NCBI GenBank assembly: GCA_036362985.1
Contig: JAYGXS010000003.1
Span: 81,806,602-81,870,601, forward strand
Reading direction: 5' to 3'
DNA length: 64,000 nucleotides
Origin: Ligula intestinalis
Lineage: Eukaryota; Platyhelminthes; Cestoda; Diphyllobothriidea; Diphyllobothriidae
In this document: positions 56,505 to 64,000 of the stretch, one piece after another
Layout: each line of letters starts with the position of its first letter
Position numbering within the stretch: the stretch's first letter is position 1
Notes under the pieces: generated by a model
The model's database searches: none
What the model saw: only the letters and a program-made list of their open reading frames with translations
Told to the model about the DNA's origin: nothing
Position numbers and translations under genes: made by a program

Positions 56505-56560
56505 CAGATGGGGGGGGTTGAAAAGAATGCGGTAAATGCTACGCAAGCCGGAATAGACGG
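56505..56560 (-). repeat. interspersed repeat R1, copy 4 (inverted, partial)
   Basis: The complement reads GCTTGCGTAGCATTTACCGC followed by ATTCTTTTCAACCCCC, matching the R1 core at 6888-6925. Confidence 0.5.
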
Positions 56561-57527
56561 TAGAACTGCCGAAATTCGGACAAAGGTGGCACAATGACAA
56601 AAAAATCAATGATCTAGAAATATTCGGCCGACAAGTAAATTTCAACCTCTGTTCTTTGAAGCTTAGTCTGCAATTAAGTGAAACGAGGTTTGGCAAAGGC
56701 GTGTTCAGGTCCCATCTAAAAGTTATTGAATTGAGTCGGAAAACTGTTTACGTCGGATTTCCAAAAAGCACGTTAAGGTTCAAGCCTTAATGGTTTCGGA
56801 AGGTGGGACTGAGTGTGGCTGGCTGATGCAGACCAGTAAGCCAAAAATCGCCATTATTGTCTCCCTCTCTTTATCGGTAATATACTGCAGTTAAACTTCA
56901 ATTGCGTTGCGTGAATGCTGCTATACCTTGGCAAATGGTGAAGTTAAACAAGGCAACGATCACGACGCTATCAGAATTTATTTATGTCATACAAGTTCGC
57001 GAACTCTTATTCAATTATAAATGGTCATTGCCTACTAAAGAGATAAATTAACTGCCAATTTAAGCATCGACGTAGTGTGATAAAAAATTGATAGGTATTG
57101 GTGTTATACATGAACGCATGGAGGGGTGTGCCTCTACTCTATTTACCTATCAAGTTAAACCCTTCTAGGTTGATAATTGCTTGGAGTGCTTATTTATCTA
57201 ATAAAAAGGCAATAACAGTTTGTAGTTGAATCACACATTGCGAACTTGTAAGATGTAAATAAATTCTGCTAGGTTCGTGATCTTTTCCTTCAATTGTTTT
57301 CCAGAAAAAGAATATTTCGAATGGTCTGGTTGCTTATAAACAGGCCCAATTGCTGATAGCTGGAAAGAAAAGAGGCCTAGGAATCGACTCAGAAGAAAAT
57401 GCGATCGGCGGAGCGAAAACTGGGCTGGTCTTGAGTTTTGGATTTTCAATTTAACGCATCATTGGAAATGGTCGCCCGTTAATATTCTGATAGTAAAAGT
57501 GTATATGCGAGATCCATGAAACAATTG
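56561..57527. other. no gene recognised
   Basis: AT-rich; nothing recognised. Confidence 0.4.
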
Positions 57528-57800
57528 AGAAGAAGAAAACTCGATCGCTGGAGCAATAGGTTGATCCACCTGACGTTTCGACATCCCTCGTGAATTCATC
57601 ATCAAAGACATGAATACGAAACAGAAGCAGACCCATTTCTGCTACCGTTTTCTATTCATGTCTCTGATGATGAATCCGTAGCGGATTTCGAAACGTCAGG
57701 TAAGGAAACGTTTTGCCTCAGCAATGGAATCTTCTTGTTTTTCTTCTTCTTCTTCTTTTTCTTTTTCTCCTCCTTCTTCTTCTTCTTCTTCTTCTTCTTC
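57528..57800. mobile_element. palindrome of Penelope-like 3' ends (P5)
   Basis: Left arm (minus): tail, GACGTTTCGACATCC, then TTTGATGA in place of CTGATGA. Right arm (plus): CTGATGA at 57663-57669, stem GAAUCCG/CGGAUUUC with one bulge, GAAACGTC at 57690-57697, then AGG. The arms face each other across about 45 bases. A CTT microsatellite replaces the right tail. Confidence 0.8.
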
Positions 57801-57803
57801 TTC
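57733..57803. repeat. CTT microsatellite
   Basis: Runs of CTTCTTCTT with short T and C interruptions, grown from the PLE CTTCTTCTT tail. Its minus-strand reading makes a false poly-Lys/Glu frame. Confidence 0.9.
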
Positions 57804-58649
57804 TCTATTTTGACAGTTTGTGCTGACGAGTTTAAATGAGAATCCAAAGCGACTGACCAGTAAAGTTAATATTTTACCCATAGTAACTTTGCCACTCGGT
57901 GATGAACGTTCACTAATCATCGACGGAACTCTCTGGTCCCACTCTGCTTCGGAATCCATTATCGAGCCCCACCTATAGCCACACTGCAACTAGTGGACCA
58001 AGCAGACTACATTGCCTTGTATTTGAGGGCATTTATAGCTGCCGTTATTGTAACTTCTTTTCTCCTGATAGACCACAACTTTTGTGCTTGTTAAAGCTTG
58101 TCTTACTAACTGGACGAAATAATCTCTCCGACAACTTTGGGCGTGGGTAGGTTGCAAGTAATAAAGCAAAGGTTTGCCCATGCTGTGTGATCCTGATTGA
58201 TCGCGGTGACATTTCATTTGATGGGAATATGTTGAACGAGAACAACCTAAAGGCGGAGGTAGAAAAGGTTAACGTCTTAAGTGACTGAAACCTCGCCATC
58301 ATATCCCATGTTCTACAACCTTCGAATAATACTGCCCTAACAGGTATAGCAGAGTAGCCGTCAAGATTGTGTTTGGTGGAAATCACAGAATTTTACGGTC
58401 AGAATTCTCAGAGTCACAAACTGCCGCCTGATTCTTACACCTTCTTTTAGCTGATCTTCCTAATAAATTGTTGATAGAAATGAGTTTTTGATCAAACAGA
58501 ATTTATCAGGTGAGGTTTTAATGTTCATCACCATGCCCATATTTCAGTGAGGTTAAGATACGGAATTTATAAAGTTTCTTGGCTTCGGCCACCTGAAAAA
58601 AAACATCGCGAAGTAAAAAAGTCTATTTCCAATGCAAGCAAACATGCGA
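57804..58649. other. no gene recognised
   Basis: A minus-strand frame at 58045-58386 lacks motifs. Nothing else recognised. Confidence 0.4.
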
Positions 58650-59810
58650 GTCCCAGGACGAAATTGAGGAGAAGACGACTCAATCACTGGGATTATAATT
58701 GATTTGCCTGACTTTTCGAGATCCGTCGCGGATTCGTCGTCAAAGAGCAGTAGCTGAAACGGGTAATATATGCATGGAGGCTAGCAGTTTTTATGGGACA
58801 CAGTCGTTGCTGCAAACATACAGAGACAATAAACGTTAATTGCTTTCTTGTGCGTGGACTACTTGTTGGACGGCACGTGGGCTCTGACCTGTTTAACTTT
58901 TATCACAAGTTGACTGGGGCGTGATGAATGCTTGGCCATCTGGCCCTATGGTGTTTGGGTAGGCTTATTCATATCCCAAGTGACGGCTTGCTTTGGCCAA
59001 ATGGAATCTCAGCACCAAATATGGAGTGGGCAAATCGTTGCATTTGTTTATGGATTGGGGGCTCGTGAACCATGATTCAAGTTATTCTTGGCACACCCGA
59101 TTTTCACCTCTTGCGAAAATTTCGGCCTCATCAAATTTGAATGTGTGACCGAGACTCGTCGAATGGGCCGTAACTTGAGAATCGACATCGTTTTGCCGCC
59201 CTGCTGCCGCGTGTTTGGGAATTTGCGTCTTGAGAAGTCTGCCAGTTTATCCAACACAGTTGCTTTGACCGCAACTGCACTAGATCCTACAGAAAACTAA
59301 CTGTTTTTTGCCATGCCAGTGGGTCTTGGCCGAAATTCTCATAAGAGGTGACACTCGAGTGAGCTGAGAATAACTTGAGTCATGGTTCACGGGCCCCCAA
59401 TCCATAAACAAGTGCAACGATTTGCCCACTCCATATTCAATGCTGAGACTCAATTTGGCCAAAGCATGTTGCCACTTGGGATATAGATAGGCGTACGGGA
59501 ACACCACAGGGCCAGATGGTCGAGCACTCATCACGCCCCGGTCCATTTGTAATGAAAGTTCCACAAGCTAGAGCCCGCATGCCCTCCAACAAACTATCCA
59601 CGCACAAGAAAGCAATTAAAGTTAATTGTCTCTGTATGTTTGCAACAACGACTGTGTCTTATAAATACTGCAAGCCTCCGTGAGTGCAGTACCTGTTTCT
59701 GCTACTGTTCTTTGACTTTGTCTCTGACGACCAATCTGTGACAGATCTCGAAACGTCAGGCGAATAAACTATTGTCCAAGCAATCGAGTCGTCTTCTTCT
59801 CAAAATCTTT
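58650..59810. mobile_element. large palindromic element with Penelope-like ends (P6)
   Basis: Arms of about 430 bases (58655-59085 and 59350-59805) are inverted copies. TTGCTTTCTTGTGCGTGG has its complement near 59605, and TTTATGGATTGGGGGCTCGTG near 59039 (key part GGATTGGGGGC) has its complement at 59385-59405. Outer ends carry the hammerhead-like motif: degenerate TTGACGA on the left, intact CTGACGA (59724-59730) and GAAACGTC (59750-59757) on the right. The centre resembles 33477-33560 and 35183-35260. Confidence 0.8.
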
Positions 59811-62800
59811 TTCTTTGTATGAATATTCTCTAGAGCCTTTCAATATTCTTATTAATCCAAACAGAATGTGCCTGATCTTTGCCACAACGACTTGAAAGTA
59901 GGAAATATAGATGGCTGGAGAATTCTCCATTATACAGCAGCGCATATAATTAAAAAACTTGTCACATAACTTATAGCACGGGTCCTAGATGTAAAGTTTA
60001 AGTAAGCGAGTATCTGAAATTACTGAGAAATGTTCGTTTTATCGATCGGCCCCCAAAAGTTCAAGTTTTCTCTTCTCTTTTTTAGTTTTAAAACAGTTAA
60101 ATGCACAAACAAGCATCAAGTCTTTTGAAACAAGCCCTTTAAGTCTGGGTCCTCAAACCAATACGATACGAAGATCGATCAGCTACCATGGCATAGCCAC
60201 GTAATCTTCACAAGGAGCCAAGAAATGGTCAGTTGTGTACAACTATAAGTGTCCTTACATATATTTAATCTCACTGACGTCCCTGTATATGAAAAAAACG
60301 AAAATCTCTGCTGTCAACAAATACAAATACCAAACAATTACGTCAGTTTTGCAAAGAGACCTTGTCCAAAGAAGCATTTTCTCTGCTCGCTTGGGTTCGA
60401 AGCTCATCTAACCTGCGGCGTTTTTCAAACTTGAATAAAATCTGGCCAACACTCTACTAGATGCGTAATCAATTACGACGCTGACAGCAAAAGTACTAGA
60501 TTAAAGCTAAATCGAGCCATAAAAAGTTCAACTCCAAGCTTGCACATTAATTTTCTCTGAAATTCACCAAGACCTTATTGAATCTAGCTATTTACTATTA
60601 TTGCCATTTACTATTATTGCTCCATAGTCCGTCTAACATTGTCGGCTTAGAGGCAAAGAAAAATATGTAATTTTTCTTACACGGAAATCCTAAGCACGTG
60701 CATAATTAAAGGTTGGATTCAGAAAAATCAAAGAATTGATAACGTGTCTTAAACCGAGAAATGCCATAGATTTCAGTTAAAAATCGAAATAGAGCCTATT
60801 TTTTAATGAGTGAGCACCAGAGAATAGCATTTCATTTGTTTCCTATAAAGTATCTTCTGATTTTAAAGGGCACCAAAAACCATTTGGAAAAATGTTTACC
60901 ACATTAGGATCGCGTTGCTGCTTTCTTGCAGGAGGTTGGAAATAATGCTTTTAAAAACGTCAACATTATTGCATGATTGAACTAGCTTGGATTGAGTTGA
61001 AAATTAAACAACACTACAACTTTAATCGAAGTATTTTTTATCGAACCGAAAATTTTTTTAAAATTTTCAATACACTTTTAATCACACTGGTCAAATGAGC
61101 ATTATTCTGCAGAAATTACCATCGCTTTATTTGGTTCAATTGGTGGAGGTGAAAGTTTGTCTTGCGTCAAACGTTTATTCGAAAACGCATAAAGGGAAAG
61201 CTGATGTAATTATCGAAACCCCTTTTCTGCTTCAAAGACGGGGAACGGAATTTTTTTCAAATTGTCTTATTCCAAACGTGTACTCATTTTCATAGATACA
61301 CAACCATAAAACGACAAAAAGGTGCGCAAAATGCGATTTAATCTAAGAATGTCATTTTTAACACTTTGACTGCGACTCCCAAAAATAGCCCGTAGTTTGC
61401 CATATTGCGTTTACCATATATGGCGCACGTCGTAGTGAAAGTATTAGTCGCTTTATATGATATATTTGCTCACTGTTTGAAGACTTTTGTGAAATTTCTA
61501 ATACTTTTCCCCAAGATCTTTATTTGACGCAGAAGAAATGTGCTAGAACAGGTAATCTTAAAATCGCACGTAAAAGAGGAGTATTTTAATTTGCATATAC
61601 ACCAGTAAGTGCCCAACGTATTATGAAAGTGCCAAGATAAATTGATACAATGTCTGCTTTGTTTGTTCGCGACCAATACTTTAAACGCGGAAAAACAGTA
61701 CTTGATCGATGATGATTGACACAGATAGAAACCAATAATTAGCACTCACAACAAAGGTCTATTTAGTTTATGCACATTAAAGGTTCTTCTTCATATTTGC
61801 ACATTAACTGCGTCTGGCGGTGACCTGGAAAATATGTGTCGAAAAAGTAGTGACCTTAATTTCTAAAAGAATGTTTTTTCCTTAAAAATATCAATTCTTA
61901 TATGTAGCGAATAACCTCACTCATAAACTTTTCGTTTGTTTACAAAACCAACTATAAATCGCAGAATTTAACCCCTCATGAATAACAACCAACTCTTAGT
62001 TACTGAAAAGTAAAAAAGGAGCATCTGAACTGAAAGCAATAAATTTAGACACAACAATCTTGTTACTAAAAATAGAAATGCTAAATGCTTGAATTTTGCT
62101 GTCAAATTGATAAAATTACTGGACATAAGCTTTGGAAATCCATCTGCAGAAACGTCTGAAAAGGTAAAATTTTGTTTATTCTACCTTCTATCATATTAAT
62201 GTCTTAACGTTTTGATGAATTAATCGATAAAGTTTATTCGCGTAACTTGACTTTCTCAAACAGCCTAGACAATTGTGCTTTCAGCAACATTTTAACGAAC
62301 TTTTTGGGCCAAATTCCTTTTCAGCGCTGGCGTACTGTTTATGTTTTTGAATTCTTCACAGGAGGGGAGTTTTGCCTTGATAACCAGACAGTAACTTAGG
62401 ATAGAAAACGGGTGCAGTAATTGCGGATGTACTTAAAAGCGAACACTATTCAGTGCGTGAAAGAACCTTTTGGTTAAATTGTTGTGTACTTAATGGTGTC
62501 GGTGAAGTCCAGGTACGTTAAAATGTCGCTTGATTAGTAGCTGATTTGACGCAAGCAATTTTAAACATACGATGATCCCTGAAAAGTTTTCCCTGAGAGA
62601 TTGCTTGTTGTCTTCTTTTTGGTAAAAGCTTAGCTTGGGCTAGCGTGCGTAGGTCTACTGAAATACGTGGCCCAATCTCATAGGAGAACCGAGTGTGAAA
62701 GCGAGAGCCTGCGATGATTATGCTGTTGATGAATTAAAATGCCATCTGCAATGGTTATCGCTCAACGAGTTGATTCAATGAACTGTGCACCTGATAAACA

Positions 62801-62988
62801 TTAACAACCCTTTCATGAAAAATAATTAAACCTTCGAACACTTTTTTATGCAAAACCAATTTCTTAAAAATTAGCAATAATTATTCTGTCACTAAAGAAA
62901 AAAATGATATTTAATTTTCCTGTAGTAAATTCGAATTCAGGTTTAATTTATTTTCATCTGCATCCAAAGATAATGAAAACCATGTTGA
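59811..62988. other. no gene recognised; AT-rich
   Basis: No exon with a motif, RNA gene or repeat family was recognised. Frames at 60249, 61095 and 61470 lack support. Confidence 0.45.
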
Positions 62989-63620
62989 ATATATATATAT
63001 ATTGCCAATAGAAGCGAAAATCCGAGTCCCCGGGCATAAATGAGAAGAAGAGGCGATCACGGGAACCATAGTTTTACTTTCCTGACGTTTCAAAAGCGTA
63101 CAGGCTTCCGTCATCAGAGGTGAAGGTTGTACCGCGCCTCACAGTAGTTATAGTAGGTGAGAGTCATGGTCAAAAGGGTTTTAGCCAATGCAAACTGGAT
63201 ATCAGGGAAGACAGAATTAAGGAGATTGTGAAATTCCTGGACCTTTTCTCGCTCAATGATGACAAAGGTGTCGTCAACATATCGACTCCAAAACTTGGGC
63301 TGATAGTTTGCGAACACGATCGCCTCTAGTTTTTGGAGAACTGCTTCTGCGATGAAACCCGACAGTGGCGACCCCATCGGCGTCTCCTTGATCTGTTCGT
63401 ATATTGTCCCCTCGAATGTGAAGTACGTCTTCAAGCAGAATTTTAAGAGTTCGACGAGATGTCTCCGTTTCACCGTCTCGCCCGTCTCGTCATACTGGCT
63501 CTCCAGTAGCTCGCTTATCGTGTCAACGGCCAGGTCTTGTGGAATAGAGGTAAAGAGAGAAGTGACGTCGAATGACACCATGACCTCGTCTGCGGTAAGT
63601 TGCACTCCCTTAAGGCTTGA
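62989..63620 (-). mobile_element. Penelope-like element, internally deleted, inverted copy
   Basis: The minus strand has reverse transcriptase from 63605 to about 63180, then jumps directly into the 3' hammerhead-like end (CTGATGA 63111-63117, GAAACGTC 63084-63091), a CTTCTTCTCATTT-type tail and a TA repeat at 62989-63002. The rest of the reverse transcriptase, the linker and GIY-YIG are missing. Confidence 0.8.
63114..63605 (-). pseudogene. PLE reverse transcriptase fragment (minus copy)
   Basis: 163 codons. MVSFDVTSLFTSIPQDLAVD carries the motif A Asp, KETPMGSPLSGFIAEAVLQK is the substrate-contact block, and WSRYVDDTFVII holds the catalytic YVDD. After NSVFPDIQF the family sequence stops, and an unrelated tail ending in TYYNYC follows, formed by joining to the 3' UTR. 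The fragment retains both catalytic acidic blocks but lacks the C-terminal third and the thumb. 5' truncated at 63605. Confidence 0.85.
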
Positions 63621-63621
63621 A

Positions 63622-64000
63622 GACGTACTTCACATTCGAGGGGACAATATACGAACAGATCAAGGGGACGCCGATGGGGTCGCCACTGTCGGGTTTCATC
63701 GCAGAAGCAGTTCTCCAAAAACTAGAGGCGATCGTGTTCGCAAACTATCAGCCCAAGTTTTGGAGTCGATATGTTGACGACACCTTTGTCATCATTGAGC
63801 GCGAAAAGGTCCAGGAATTTCACAATCTCCTGAATTCTGTCTTCCCTGATATCCAGTTTACGATGGACGCTAAAAATAACAACCAACTGCCGTTCCTAGA
63901 CGTGCTCGTCCATAGAAAACCCAATGGGAGCCTCAGAACGACGGTGTACAGGAAGGCCACCAATACGCGCCAAATCCTAAGCTACCATAGCAAACACCCG
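63622..64000 (+). pseudogene. PLE reverse transcriptase fragment (plus copy, runs off window)
   Basis: Plus-strand reading gives YFTFEGTIYEQIKGTPMGSP, LSGFIAEAVLQKLEAIVFAN and SRYVDDTFVII, and beyond the point where the minus copy stops it continues NNQLPFLDVLVHRKPNGSLR and ATNTRQILSYHSKHP. It is inverted to and nearly identical with 63114-63590. The start is in mid-domain (motif A missing). The coding frame is open to the window edge, and the GIY-YIG domain is expected beyond. Confidence 0.85.

Noticed and set aside
57656..57847. Poly-Lys open frame
   Set aside because: It is only the antisense reading of the CTT microsatellite.

Overview
The window is eukaryotic nuclear DNA, most likely from a parasitic flatworm (tapeworm or fluke). 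It has one long multi-exon gene whose smallest introns are 44-57 bp, and a second partial gene with a 40 bp intron. The repeat load resembles flatworm genomes: CR1-like and RTE-like LINEs, a Ty3-type LTR element and Penelope-like elements (PLEs) with GIY-YIG endonucleases. Species is inferred, not shown. There are no rRNA genes, intact tRNA genes, CRISPR arrays or operons. One 10-base assembly gap lies at 10769-10778.

Layout. 1-1960: nothing recognised. 1961-5143: a Ty3-type LTR element on the minus strand with 379 bp LTRs and an AACGG target duplication; it keeps gag, a damaged protease and a damaged integrase but has lost reverse transcriptase and RNase H. 5.1-13 kb: mostly unassigned, with exon candidates and part of a Tectonic-like gene (minus strand, 12420 to at least 11943, perhaps to 10277). 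13.9-17.2 kb: decayed LINEs on the plus strand. 18.2-22.0 kb: a nearly complete but frameshifted CR1-like LINE on the minus strand. 22.8-25.7 kb: two or three further LINE copies. 27.4-28.4 kb: two palindromes built from PLE ends. 29.9-43.1 kb: an intact 11-exon gene for a lysosomal Pro-X carboxypeptidase-like serine peptidase (family S28, 488 residues), its introns filled with repeats. 43.4-46.0 kb: a PLE relic and a pogo-like MITE. 46-51.3 kb: empty AT-rich DNA. 51.3-59.8 kb: PLE fragments of two families and three more palindromes. 63.0-64.0 kb: two PLE reverse transcriptase fragments head to head, running off the window edge.

The most notable signal is a recurring short motif, CTGAYGA / stem / GAAACGTC followed by AGG or AGC, with flanks that can pair. 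It matches the core of a hammerhead ribozyme. It lies directly downstream of two independent PLE GIY-YIG coding remnants and also occurs at many isolated or inverted-pair sites. The simplest reading is that PLE 3' ends carrying a hammerhead-like motif were copied many times, often as head-to-head pairs, giving six small palindromes plus the large inverted pair at the right edge.
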